Positions 1-7,882 of a stretch of DNA of 64,000 bases are shown piece after piece (position 1 is the first letter of the stretch; each line of letters starts with the position of its first letter). The DNA comes from Yoonia sp. GPGPB17 (GTDB lineage Bacteria; Pseudomonadota; Alphaproteobacteria; Rhodobacterales; Rhodobacteraceae). The stretch spans positions 186,001 to 250,000 of the forward strand of contig NZ_JATACI010000002.1 of the NCBI RefSeq assembly GCF_037892195.1, in the 5' to 3' direction. The notes below the pieces were generated by a model. It had not been told where the DNA came from. It made no database searches and saw nothing but the letters and a program-made list of their open reading frames with translations. Both the position numbers and the translations under genes were made by a program.

Positions 1-36
1 AGAAACCAGTGATTTGTCCTTCGACCCTGACGCGCC

Positions 37-461
37 TTAACGGTTGGCCAATGCCTCTAGTTGGGCGCGCATGCCACCCAGGTCGTAGCCCGCAGCAGAA
101 GTCGCTGCGATGATATCGTCTGCGGGCATCTCGGTGGCTTGTCCAAATGACCAGACGATGGAAGACCTTGTGCCAGATGCGCAATAGGCAAGTGTCGGCC
201 CGTCAGAGCTGTCCATCGCTTCTTTTTGTGCCATGATCATATCCATGTTCAGTCCCTGATGGGTGACCGGAATGGTCACAAAGGCAAGGCCTGCCGCCTG
301 CGCGGCGGCTTCAATCGCCTGTGCTTGGTGGCTGGGGGGACCTCTGTATCTGGCCGGTTGCAAATGATGGTGGTGAACCCCGCCTCGGCGATGGCGGGGA
401 TGTCGGCCACGTCAATTTGGGGCGATACGGCGTAGGTCGGGCTAAGCTGTCGAATATCCAT
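37..461 (-). pseudogene. DUF442 / TIGR01244 sulfur transferase, frameshifted
   Basis: The two halves are in different frames. The N-terminus MDIRQLSPTYAVSPQI starts at 461 behind a GGAGAG ribosome site. The C-terminal half, running from about 345 to 37, carries the phosphatase/rhodanese-like active-site loop AYCASGTRSS. Adding one C to the C6 run at about 341-346 (minus strand) joins them into a normal 141-residue protein. Proteins of this family are usually linked or fused to persulfide dioxygenases and are thought to handle sulfane sulfur. It is the last visible gene of the operon 2217 to 37, starting 8 nt after the preceding stop. It is either a real pseudogene or a homopolymer error; the undamaged remainder favours the latter. 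Confidence 0.75.
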
Positions 462-469
462 GTGCTCTC

Positions 470-901
470 CTAAACCGCGATGGCGCTTTGGTCCAGTCGA
501 CTGCGCAGCCGTGGGGTTATCACCATGCCTGCGACCATGGCGATCACGAACAGGAGGCCGCCGGTGCCGCCAAAGCTCAGGGATGCAACGGCTGGGCCGG
601 GGCAGAGGCCGGACAGACCCCATCCCATACCAAACAGTGTCGAGCCCAGCACAAGGTTGCGCCCCAGTTGTGGTGCGGGGGGCGTTGGGAAAGTGTGCGC
701 CAGCACTGGTGTGCGCCCAACCGTGAACCGCCATGCGATGGCCATGGGGATGATGGCACCGCCCATGACAAAGGCCAGCGTCGGATCCCAGTCGCCAAAG
801 ATATCAAGCCAGCCCTGCACCTTCGTGGTGTCGGTCATACCGGATATCAGCAGGCCCAATCCAAAGAGCGACCCAACCAAAAATGAAACAACGACACGCA
901 T
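470..901 (-). CDS. YeeE/YedE-type transporter half (DUF6691)
   Basis: This is a 143-residue hydrophobic protein with about four membrane segments, starting MRVVVSFLVGSLFGLGLLIS. It has the family signature GMGWGLSGLCPGPA near residue 105, where the cysteine is the conserved sulfur-handling residue. The start codon overlaps the TAA stop of the preceding gene by one base (TAATG), so the pair is translationally coupled. YeeE/YedE half-proteins work together to move sulfur species such as thiosulfate or sulfane sulfur across the inner membrane, and they are standard members of BigR-controlled operons. Substrate and direction cannot be read from sequence. A longer reading frame extends upstream, but it only shadows the neighbouring gene. 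Confidence 0.85.
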   Translation of the reverse strand: MRVVVSFLVGSLFGLGLLISGMTDTTKVQGWLDIFGDWDPTLAFVMGGAIIPMAIAWRFTVGRTPVLAHTFPTPPAPQLGRNLVLGSTLFGMGWGLSGLCPGPAVASLSFGGTGGLLFVIAMVAGMVITPRLRSRLDQSAIAV

Positions 902-1326
902 TAGATAACCCCCAGAACGTGTTTGAAGATCACGACGGTCAGGCCGCCCGCGCCGATGTAAAACGCGGTGGCGACGATGCCGCGCAGCGACAGTCGCGAA
1001 ATGCCGCAGACACCGTGACCAGATGTACAGCCATTGGCCAACCGCGTTCCGACGCCAACAAGCAGACCTGCGGCGACAATTACGATCCAATTGCCGGTTA
1101 AATGCGTTTCGGCACCGCCTATCATAACTGCTGCGATACCCGGCACCACAAACAAACCGACGATCAGTGCAGCGCGCTCTGCCCAATCATGACGGCCACT
1201 GCCATCCACAAGGCCGCCGATAATCCCGGATGCCCCCATGATCCGCCCGTTCACGAGCAGAAAGATGGCCGCAGCCGTTCCGATGAGCACGCCACCGGCG
1301 AGCCCCATGATCCAATCTATTGGCAT
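901..1326 (-). CDS. YeeE/YedE-type transporter half
   Basis: This is a 141-residue membrane protein with four predicted helices. The conserved loop is NGCTSGHGVCGISRLS at about residues 98-113, with two cysteines in the arrangement typical of one half of a split YeeE/YedE permease. The start is preceded by AGGA at a sensible distance. It lies 27 nt after the dioxygenase gene and overlaps the next half-gene by one base, so the two halves probably assemble as one sulfur-compound channel. Like its neighbours it should be induced when the BigR-type repressor is oxidised by persulfide (inference from homologous operons). Confidence 0.87.
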   Translation of the reverse strand: MPIDWIMGLAGGVLIGTAAAIFLLVNGRIMGASGIIGGLVDGSGRHDWAERAALIVGLFVVPGIAAVMIGGAETHLTGNWIVIVAAGLLVGVGTRLANGCTSGHGVCGISRLSLRGIVATAFYIGAGGLTVVIFKHVLGVI

Positions 1327-1353
1327 GGTGTTGTCCTATTCCGACGGTTGTGT

Positions 1354-2217
1354 CTAAAGCGCGTTAATCGGCACTTTGAAGTAGCTTTGTCCGTTTTCTT
1401 CCGGCTCGGGCATGTGACCGGCCCGCATATTGGTTTGCAAAGAGGGTAAGATCAGGCGGGGCATGCCAAGCTTGGCATCACGTTCGTTGCGCATTGCGAC
1501 GAACGCCTCCATCGGGCGGCCTTCGCCGATATGCACATTCAGTGCCTTTTGCTCACCTACGGTGGTTTCCCATGCGAATTCATCGCGGCCCGGTGCCTTG
1601 TAATCGTGACCAACAAAAATGCGGGTGTCATCAGGCAGTGCCAGAATTTTCTGGATCGAGGCATAGAGATCTTCGGCCGATCCACCGGGGAAATCGCAGC
1701 GCGCTGTACCAAAGTCCGGCATGAACAATGTGTCGCCCACAAAGGCCGCATCTCCGATCACATAGGTCAGGCAGGCGGGCGTATGCCCCGGCGTGTGCAA
1801 TACGTCAGCCCGCATTTGCCCAATATGAAAGCTGTCGCCATCTTCAAACAGCGCATCGAACTGCGAACCGTCGCGCTGGAACGCTGTGCCTTCGTTGAAG
1901 ATTTTGCCAAAGGTATTCTGGATTGTTGTGATGTTCGCCCCGATCCCGATCTTGCCGCCCAGGTGTTCTTGCAAATAGGGGGCAGCGGACAGGTGGTCGG
2001 CATGCACATGGCTCTCAAGGATCCAGGCAACCTGAAGCTCTTCTGATTTGATCCAGGCGATGATTTCATCCGCAGAATGTGTGTTTGTGCGACCTGCGGC
2101 CTGATCGTAGTCTAATACACTATCCACAATGGCGCAGGTCCGTCCCTCGGGCTCCCGCACCACATAGGATACCGTGTTGGTGGCTGTGTCGAAGAATGCT
2201 TTTACGTCAGGTGTCAT
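1354..2217 (-). CDS. blh: MBL-fold persulfide dioxygenase-like protein (ETHE1/Blh family)
   Basis: The 287-residue protein carries the metallo-beta-lactamase metal site: HVHADH at about 71-76, the HTPGHT motif at about 142, and the downstream GDTLF...DF and VGHDY motifs. The spacing and the FGTARCDFPGGSA stretch match the ETHE1/Blh group. These use one Fe(II) to oxidise glutathione persulfide to sulfite and glutathione, detoxifying sulfide. There is a good AGGAG ribosome site 7 nt before the ATG. It is the first gene of the minus-strand operon and is divergent from the BigR-type repressor, with a palindrome between them. In Xylella and Agrobacterium Blh carries a fused DUF442 domain, whereas here DUF442 is a separate gene at the operon end. 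Confidence 0.88.
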   Translation of the reverse strand: MTPDVKAFFDTATNTVSYVVREPEGRTCAIVDSVLDYDQAAGRTNTHSADEIIAWIKSEELQVAWILESHVHADHLSAAPYLQEHLGGKIGIGANITTIQNTFGKIFNEGTAFQRDGSQFDALFEDGDSFHIGQMRADVLHTPGHTPACLTYVIGDAAFVGDTLFMPDFGTARCDFPGGSAEDLYASIQKILALPDDTRIFVGHDYKAPGRDEFAWETTVGEQKALNVHIGEGRPMEAFVAMRNERDAKLGMPRLILPSLQTNMRAGHMPEPEENGQSYFKVPINAL

Positions 2218-2259
2218 ATCGAATCTCCTATCGGGATATAGAATAGTTGCTTTTTAAAG

Positions 2260-2277
2260 CATTTCAATATTGAAATG
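2260..2277. promoter_or_regulatory. Perfect 18-bp palindrome, probable operator of the BigR-type repressor
   Basis: CATTTCAATATTGAAATG reads identically on both strands and sits in the 87-bp gap between the divergent dioxygenase operon and the ArsR-family gene. This is where an autoregulated persulfide-sensing repressor should bind. Its AT-rich dyad and position match ArsR-family operators generally. The exact half-site is not a textbook SqrR site, so the assignment is positional. Confidence 0.65.
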
Positions 2278-2304
2278 TTTTTGCCGGATTGCTAGAGTGC
2301 TCAC

Positions 2305-2625
2305 ATGACACATGCCACCACTACCTTTGCTGCCGACCCGATGGATGCCGCCGCCAATGATGCGGCTGACTTGCTCAAGTCACTATCGAACCCGGGTCGT
2401 CTGCGTATTCTTTGCGCGCTCGTCCCGGGTGATATGACCGTGGGAGAGCTAGAGGTCGCTTTGGGCGCAAGCCAGTCTTATGTCTCCGGTCAGCTGTTAC
2501 GTTTGCGCAACGAAGGACTTGTGGCTTGCGAAAGGAACGGTCGCAGCATGCACTACCGTTTGGAAGACCCGCGCGTCAGGCCGCTACTTGAACGCATTTA
2601 CGAACTGTTCTGCCCCGACACATAG
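2305..2625 (+). CDS. bigR: ArsR/SmtB-family persulfide-sensing repressor (BigR/SqrR-like)
   Basis: This is a 106-residue winged-helix protein with a recognition helix around SQSYVSGQLLRLRNEGLV (56-73). It has cysteines at 37 (RILCALV) and 103 (LFCPDT), the two positions that form a tetrasulfide or disulfide link in SqrR/BigR proteins when reactive sulfur is present. A third cysteine is at 75. There is no ArsR metal-binding CxC motif. It is divergently transcribed from the persulfide operon and likely represses both directions through the 2260-2277 palindrome until oxidised. Its 3' end overlaps the convergent acyl-CoA dehydrogenase gene by 28 bp. Confidence 0.85.
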   Translation: MTHATTTFAADPMDAAANDAADLLKSLSNPGRLRILCALVPGDMTVGELEVALGASQSYVSGQLLRLRNEGLVACERNGRSMHYRLEDPRVRPLLERIYELFCPDT

Positions 2626-3827
2626 GGTTTCAATTCCGCACGTGCGACCTGTCGGCGATGTACAGCATCCGGTCCATCCGCCAATCTAAGCGTACGTAAC
2701 TGTGTCCACTGACGTGCCAGCGGCGTGTCTTGCGAAACGCCCGCCGCGCCATGTATCTGGATGGCCTTGTCAGTGATATCAAGTGCCACCTGAGGTGCGA
2801 TGACCTTGATCTGGCTGATCCAGGGGGCGGCTGCTTTCTTGTCGCCCTGATCCATCATCCAAGCCGCTTTCAGGCACAGCAGACGCGCTTGCTCGATATC
2901 CATCCTCGCCTTGGCAATGATATCAAAATTCTCGCCCAGCTGCGCCAAGGGCTTGCCAAACGCCTCTCGTGCGACCGACCGCTCACACAGCAGTTCCAGC
3001 GCCTTTTCGGCTTGTCCAATCGCCCGCATGCAGTGATGAATCCGGCCTGGCCCAAGACGACCTTGCGCGATCTCAAATCCGCGCCCTTCGCCCAACAGCA
3101 AGTTTTCGGCAGGTACACGTACATTGTCATAGCGAAAATGCATATGCCCGTGGGGCGCATCATCATGGCCGTACACCTCCATCGCGCGCAGTCTGTCGAT
3201 ACCGGGGGTGTAAGCGGGCACTACAATCATGGAATGTTGCTGGTGCTTAGGTCCGTCAAAGCGGGTGCGAACCATCACGATATGCACAGCACACCGGGGG
3301 TCGCCCGCACCTGTCGCCCACCACTTCTGACCGTTCAACACATAGTCGTTGCCGTCACGTTCGCAGCGCATGGCGATGTTGGTGGCGTCCGAACTGGCCA
3401 CATCAGGTTCTGTCATCAGGTAGGCCGAGCGGATCGTGCCAGCCATTAAGGGCTTGAGCCACAGTTCTTTCATCGCCTCGGTCCCATATCGGGCGAATAC
3501 CTCCATATTGCCGGTGTCAGGGGCGTTGCAGTTAAAGACCTCTGCCGCGAGATGGCATTTGCCCATCTCTTCGGCCAGATAGGCGTATTCGACGGTGTTC
3601 AGCTGCGGTCCGTCGCGAAAGGTGTCCCAGAAATTCCATAACCCTCTTTCTTTGGCTTTCGCTTTGAGCCCTTCAAGGATCTCGGTTTGACGGTTGGTAA
3701 AGGTCCAGCGGTCGCCTTCATTTACGTCCGACAGGAAGGCGGCATCCAAGGGTGCGATCTCATCCGCAATCATGGCTTTCACCGCTGCCACTACCGGCTT
3801 TAGTCGTTCGGTCTGCCCCAGGTCCAT
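2598..3827 (-). CDS. Acyl-CoA dehydrogenase (ACAD10/11-like)
   Basis: The 409-residue flavoprotein carries the three acyl-CoA dehydrogenase regions: an N-terminal helical bundle, a middle beta domain with YLMTEPDVASSDATN at about 136-150 and NGQKWW at 165-170, and a C-terminal bundle with the family motif IQIHGAAGVSQDTPLAR at about 362-378. It oxidises an acyl-CoA to the enoyl-CoA and passes electrons to ETF. The divergent neighbour is an aminoglycoside-phosphotransferase-type kinase. In ACAD10/11 enzymes these two activities are fused to degrade 4-hydroxy acids through a phosphorylated intermediate, so the pair probably acts on hydroxylated acyl-CoAs (inference). Confidence 0.9.
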   Translation of the reverse strand: MDLGQTERLKPVVAAVKAMIADEIAPLDAAFLSDVNEGDRWTFTNRQTEILEGLKAKAKERGLWNFWDTFRDGPQLNTVEYAYLAEEMGKCHLAAEVFNCNAPDTGNMEVFARYGTEAMKELWLKPLMAGTIRSAYLMTEPDVASSDATNIAMRCERDGNDYVLNGQKWWATGAGDPRCAVHIVMVRTRFDGPKHQQHSMIVVPAYTPGIDRLRAMEVYGHDDAPHGHMHFRYDNVRVPAENLLLGEGRGFEIAQGRLGPGRIHHCMRAIGQAEKALELLCERSVAREAFGKPLAQLGENFDIIAKARMDIEQARLLCLKAAWMMDQGDKKAAAPWISQIKVIAPQVALDITDKAIQIHGAAGVSQDTPLARQWTQLRTLRLADGPDAVHRRQVARAELKPYVSGQNSS

Positions 3828-3924
3828 TGTCGCGCCTCATCTTATGTCAGTGCCATCGTGCATCGTCGCGTCAGGGTGTCAATCAATGGTTGCACATGCT
3901 GGGGCAGGCGGCCCTAATAGAGGC

Positions 3925-4974
3925 ATGAGAGAAGCCGCAAAAAATCTGGGGATCAGCCTGCCTGATCTGGATGCCTATCTGACGCAGGCCATTGCCGAGT
4001 TTGAGGGACTGCAAGGGGTCACCAAATTCGGAACCGGTCAGTCAAACCCCACATATCAACTTAATGCCGCGAGCGGGACCTATGTGTTGCGCAGCAAGCC
4101 TCCCGGTCGGTTGCTGCCCTCCGCCCATGCCGTGGATCGCGAGTTTCGTGTAATGCAGGCTTTGGCCGATACGGATGTTCCCGTGCCCGAAGTGTTGCAT
4201 TTGGCCGAAGCCGAGGCGTCACCCAGCAGGCGGGCGTTCTTTGTCATGCGCTATCTGCCGGGGCGCATCTTTTGGGACCCGGCCTTGCCCGATTGCGATG
4301 GGGCGGAACGGCCCGCCATCTATGACGCCATGAACACGGCGTTGGCGGCATTGCATGATGTGGACGTTACAGCGGCGGGCCTTGGCGACTATGGTAGGCC
4401 GGGCAACTACTTTGCCCGTCAGTTAGAGCGCTGGAGCAGGCAGTATATGTCCTCGGTTGTGGAACCCAGCGAGGCGATGTCCGAAATTATTGCCTGGCTG
4501 GGCGTAAACATGTAGGCTGATGACGGGCAAGTTGCCTTGGTGCATGGCGATTGGCGGCTCGACAACATGATCTTTCAACCCGATAGCCCCGAAATCGCCG
4601 GTGTGCTGGATTGGGAACTTTCCACGTTGGGTCACCCAATGGCTGATCTGGCCTATCAATGCATGCAGTGGCGGCTGCCAAACCAGGGGGACATGCGCGG
4701 GTTGGCTGGTGTTGACCGGTCGGACCTTGGGTTGCCAAGTGAAGCACAGTATGTGGCAGATTATGCGGCGCGGCGCGGGATCGGGCAGATCGACAACTGG
4801 CCGTTCTATCTGGTCTTTGCGTTCTTCCGGTTGGCGGCAATTCTGGCCGGTGTTGCAGCGCGCGCTGCGGCGGGCAATGCCTCAAACCCGGCGATGGCGC
4901 GCAAATACGGGGCGGCGGTGCCTGCACTGGCCGCGATGGCAACAATCGTCATGCATGAAGGAGCTGCGCTTTAG
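3925..4974 (+). pseudogene. APH-type kinase (ACAD10/11 N-terminal-like) with in-frame stop
   Basis: One continuous reading frame is interrupted by a TAG at 4513-4515. Before it come the N-lobe features (TKFGTGQSNPTYQL nucleotide loop, YVLRSKPPG lysine region, hinge YLPGRIFW). Directly after, in the same frame, come the catalytic motif VHGDWRLDN and the metal-binding VLDWE. The stop therefore separates the ATP-binding half from the catalytic half, and without readthrough the kinase is dead. Full length would be about 349 residues. An upstream ATG at 3886 is also possible. Unlike the other broken genes here, this is a substitution-type lesion, so it may be a genuine nonsense mutation. The partner is the divergent acyl-CoA dehydrogenase. 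Confidence 0.8.
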
Positions 4975-5186
4975 CCCAGCATGACCCCGACGATCACGGC
5001 CATTAAGCCAATCATCGACACAAAAAGTGCGCCCAGGTTGATCGGCAACATTTTTGCAATGCGTGTGCGCAGCTCTTCGTCGGGCAAATTGGCGCGTTTG
5101 GCGCGTGCGACAGCGACAATGCTGTAAACGATCCCACAAAGCCCGACCACTGACAGGGCTGCACCAATCCAGACAATGATTTCCAT
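4971..5186 (-). CDS. Small inner-membrane protein
   Basis: This is a 71-residue protein, MEIIVWIGAALSVVGLCGIV, with two hydrophobic helices (about 4-26 and 49-70) joined by a charged loop RAKRANLPDEELRTR. I chose the ATG at 5186 because the upstream extension is basic and unlike a membrane N-terminus. It is a conserved-looking alphaproteobacterial hypothetical; I do not recognise a function. Its stop overlaps the end of the converging kinase gene by four bases. Confidence 0.7.
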   Translation of the reverse strand: MEIIVWIGAALSVVGLCGIVYSIVAVARAKRANLPDEELRTRIAKMLPINLGALFVSMIGLMAVIVGVMLG

Positions 5187-5294
5187 GATCGCTCCAAACG
5201 TTTTGGTCGACCTATCGCGCAGCGCAGCCCTTCGCAAGGGTTGCAGGTCAGGGGGCAGGGGCTAGTCAAAGGCAACCTTTTCAGGAGAGCTTTG

Positions 5295-5552
5295 ATGAAC
5301 GATTCCGTGACCGAGACCGCAAGCACCGTTGCCGGACAAGAACTGCGTCAGTTCGTGGAGCGATTTGAGCGGCTGGAAGCTGAAAAGAAAGACATCGCCG
5401 ATGCGCAGAAAGAGGTGATGGCCGAAGCCAAAGGGCGTGGCTATGACACCAAGGTGCTGCGCAAGATTGTGGCAATTCGCAAGCGTGATGCCAATGATCT
5501 AGCCGAGGAAGAAGCGGTCATGGATATGTATAAAGCCGCCCTGGGTATGTAG
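5295..5552 (+). CDS. gapR: DUF2312 protein, GapR-like nucleoid-associated protein
   Basis: The 85-residue protein is almost entirely helical and charged, with the DUF2312 core LRQFVERFERLEAEKKDIADAQKEV...GYDTKVLRKIVAIRKRD...EEEAVMDMYKAAL. In Caulobacter the homologue GapR forms clamps around overtwisted DNA, stimulates gyrase and topoisomerase IV and helps replication and segregation. The length (usual 80-95) and the motif match. The start follows AGGAGA at a good distance; a longer frame from 5241 has no such site. It is a housekeeping gene, not part of the mobile regions. Confidence 0.87.
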   Translation: MNDSVTETASTVAGQELRQFVERFERLEAEKKDIADAQKEVMAEAKGRGYDTKVLRKIVAIRKRDANDLAEEEAVMDMYKAALGM

Positions 5553-5555
5553 CAC

Positions 5556-6439
5556 CTAGTCGAAGGGGAGGATTAACTCGACCCCTTCCATATCGGCAAT
5601 CATGGCAAGATCGGCCTCGTAGGCTTCTGTAATCGTCGCAACCACAGTGTCATTAAGTTCTGGTAAGGTGATGCTGTCTTCGACGAGCTCTGGCAGGGCA
5701 TGGGCCTCAAGCACCTCGGCGATCAGTGTCTGGCGTGCGTCGGTATCTTCAGGATCTACGCCTACCATCCCGGTTGTCAGAATTTGCATGCCTTCCGGGC
5801 TGATGATGTTTGTCAGCACATCATACTGACCCGTAATCGGAACATCGGTAGAAATGCCGGTAAAAAGCCGGATCAGCTCTTCCCAGATCAGCGGCGTGTC
5901 TTCGTTGCACCAGACATAAAGCGGGGTCTTTGGGGCCGCCAGCTTGATGCGCCGGATGACATCGGACCAAAGCACCTCGATCGGGGACAACACGCCAAGA
6001 TAGTGGGTCAGGCTTTGTATCTTAAGGCACGGGTGGCCGTTTCCTGAAGAAAACTTGCCGGGTGCCGCATCCCCAGAAACAAAGCGATATCGTCATGGGG
6101 AAACAACCTGTGCAGCCCGCTTACCTTCTTTTCGGCCTGATGGTAAAAAACGCTATGGTCAAAAATCCGCTTGGGGATCGTGATGAAGTTGTCGTTGCTC
6201 AGCAACAGGCGGGTGATGTTGTCTTCGTCAACAATCGCATCCAGCAGCACATCGCGGGCGTCGGCGCGCGGCGCACCTTCGGCCAATGTATCAATCGCCT
6301 CGCGGATCAGTTTGCGGTATTTGCCAGGCCCGGGCACTGCGATGCCCTGTTGCAGCAATGTGTTGGCATTCTTCAGGGCCGATTTCAGCAGCCGGTCTTC
6401 ATCAGTACAATTCGCGCCGATGTGAAATGCGATTTGCAT
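5556..6439 (-). pseudogene. Conserved Rhodobacterales hypothetical protein, frameshifted
   Basis: The N-terminal part (6439 to about 6015: MQIAFHIGANCTDEDRLLKS...) and the C-terminal part (from about 6013: SLTHYLGVLSPIEVLWSDVIRR...) are in adjacent frames. One extra A in the AAA at about 6015 would join them into a 294-residue protein. I recognise it as a conserved Rhodobacterales protein of unknown function with a sulfotransferase-like flavour: an N-terminal HIGANCTD strand-loop, and IPKRIFD and YVWCNED segments. No catalytic role can be assigned. The flanking coding is clean, so a sequence error is likely. Confidence 0.7.
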
Positions 6440-6731
6440 GCATGACCCTTCAATGTGTTTCTGCGAAGGCTATCATAAGAGGATTTCGTATAGAGGCCAA
6501 ACAGGTTCAAAAGGTAAAACCAAAGCACTCACAGGCAAAGATTTTCGAACCTTTGAAAGCCTTCCTCGCAAACCCCAGGAATATATACAAAAATGGAAAT
6601 CTCGCCCTCAAGAAAACAGTGCTTAGAATGGTGTTTCGGGCACCCTTAGCCTATGACCGAGAAAGTGGACTTCGAACTCCGCAAACATCTGTAATCTTTA
6701 GGTTTTTGGATGAAATTTCAGAAAAATGTGA

Positions 6732-6749
6732 AATGGTGCCCCCACACGG
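6732..6749 (-). repeat. Inverted 18-bp copy of the tRNA-Thr 3' end
   Basis: The minus strand reads CCGTGTGGGGGCACCATT, identical to 7379-7396, the 3' end of tRNA-Thr with its CCA and two following bases. Integrating elements often leave duplicated tRNA 3' ends as att sites, but those are normally direct repeats. The inverted orientation suggests an inversion or a remnant of an older event. It is 570 bp upstream of the tRNA in otherwise non-coding sequence. Confidence 0.7.
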
Positions 6750-6819
6750 CACCTCCAATGCAAAATAAACGGCCATAATTCATATGCTTATGTTTACAAA
6801 TTGGTTTTTGGACCACCTT

Positions 6820-7095
6820 TTAGCCCATCAAAGCAATCAGTTTCCTTCGCCCATTGGATTGGCGCTTTGGGCGCTTCTCCGGTGGAACTGTCTCCCCTGC
6901 TAAGAACTGGGCGGCTTCCTTGGTCGTGCATTGATTGATCAACTCGACCAACGCCAACACGTCGCCGCCTTTCCGCATCATCAAAGTGCCAGTCATCCTG
7001 CAGCACTCGTCACCCCGTGCCTGCTTTGCCGAAACCCTGGTGCTTGATGGCAAAGTGAGTTGACGATTCAATTGCCGCATCGGCTGGATGCACAT
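6820..7095 (-). pseudogene. Possible primase (CHC2-type) remnant
   Basis: A 91-residue frame contains MMRKGGDVLALVELINQCTTKEAAQFLAGE, which resembles the end of a CHC2 zinc-finger primase domain (pattern GGDVxxLVxxxxxxxxxEAxxxLAG). The cysteine-rich portion and the catalytic TOPRIM domain are absent. The region 6440-7318 holds no other credible gene. A phage- or plasmid-primase fragment beside a tRNA fits a decayed integrated element. The identification is a pattern match only. Confidence 0.35.
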
Positions 7096-7318
7096 GTATG
7101 GAAGACGACCGTTGGATCACACCAAAGCTTTAAACTGTCCACAGCATCCTAATTAAATGAGATGGTTCTATGACCGGGTCCGTTTTTCCTCTTGCAGACT
7201 CGCAAACATATTTATAAACGCTCCGTCGATGGTGCGCGGTTCATGCGAAACAGCCCATTGCAGACTTTGTTTCGCGTTATCTGTTAAATCGTCAAAAATG
7301 TCATGAAATCAATGACAT

Positions 7319-7394
7319 GCCCCTATAGCTCAGCTGGTAGAGCAACTGATTTGTAATCAGTAGGTCCGCGGTTCGAGTCCGTGTGGGGGCACCA
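7319..7394 (+). tRNA. tRNA-Thr (anticodon TGT)
   Basis: A full cloverleaf can be drawn. The acceptor stem is GCCCCTA with TGGGGGC, the D arm GCTCAGCTGGTAGAGC, and the anticodon stem ACTGA/TCAGT encloses loop TTTGTAA with anticodon TGT. The T arm is CGCGG-TTCGAGT-CCGTG, with discriminator A and encoded CCA. Anticodon UGU reads ACA (threonine). The accessory island begins immediately downstream and an inverted copy of the 3' end lies upstream, so this gene is the likely integration target. Confidence 0.95.
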
Positions 7395-7784
7395 TTAAAA
7401 TCAAATAATTAGCTAATACCTGTAGTTGCCCTAGGCTCGGACTAGGCTCATTTGCAACTGTTGAGCCGCTAGCCATCAGTAAAATGACATGCGGGCAAAA
7501 CGAGCTTGAAAATCCTCGTGTTGGTAGTTCTGTTGCGCGCCCTAGCACCACAATTTCAATCACGCATTTCACGCACTGCGGCCTTGGGTTCCTTTTAGTC
7601 TGAAAGGTCTATGGCTCTTGGCGTTGCGGCTGATCGGGCTCACGGACATCTCTGGCAGGCCAGTCAAGAGGTAGGTCACCCAATCTAGAACCTAGAGTCT
7701 GTAGCACACGGTGAGTCGGCAAACTCTAAAGGGTAACTATGACGTACCTACCGTGCACAATCGACGAAGACGCGGACGAAACCC

Positions 7785-7816
7785 ACTGAGTCCACTCAGT
7801 TTCTCACTGGTGAGAA
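7785..7816. promoter_or_regulatory. Two abutting 16-bp palindromes upstream of the island regulator
   Basis: ACTGAGTCCACTCAGT (7785-7800) is immediately followed by TTCTCACTGGTGAGAA (7801-7816). Each is a perfect dyad with 7-bp arms and a 2-base centre, and a T run follows. They end 66 bp before the HTH gene at 7883, the position expected for an autoregulatory operator. The 11-mer AACCCACTGAG that enters the first dyad recurs at 8652-8662, just before the PRTase operon. The second palindrome plus T run could also act as a terminator. The rest of 7395-7882 shows no gene. Confidence 0.6.
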
Positions 7817-7882
7817 TTTTTGATTGTTGTTTATGAAGATAATCGCTAATTTATCCCCAAGACAACGCAATGAGTCTCAAAT

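Noticed and set aside
7357..7572. Minus-strand ORF overlapping the tRNA, ending MVPPHGLEPRTY
   Set aside because: It is the antisense of tRNA-Thr; the C-terminus is a well-known tRNA artefact, not a protein.
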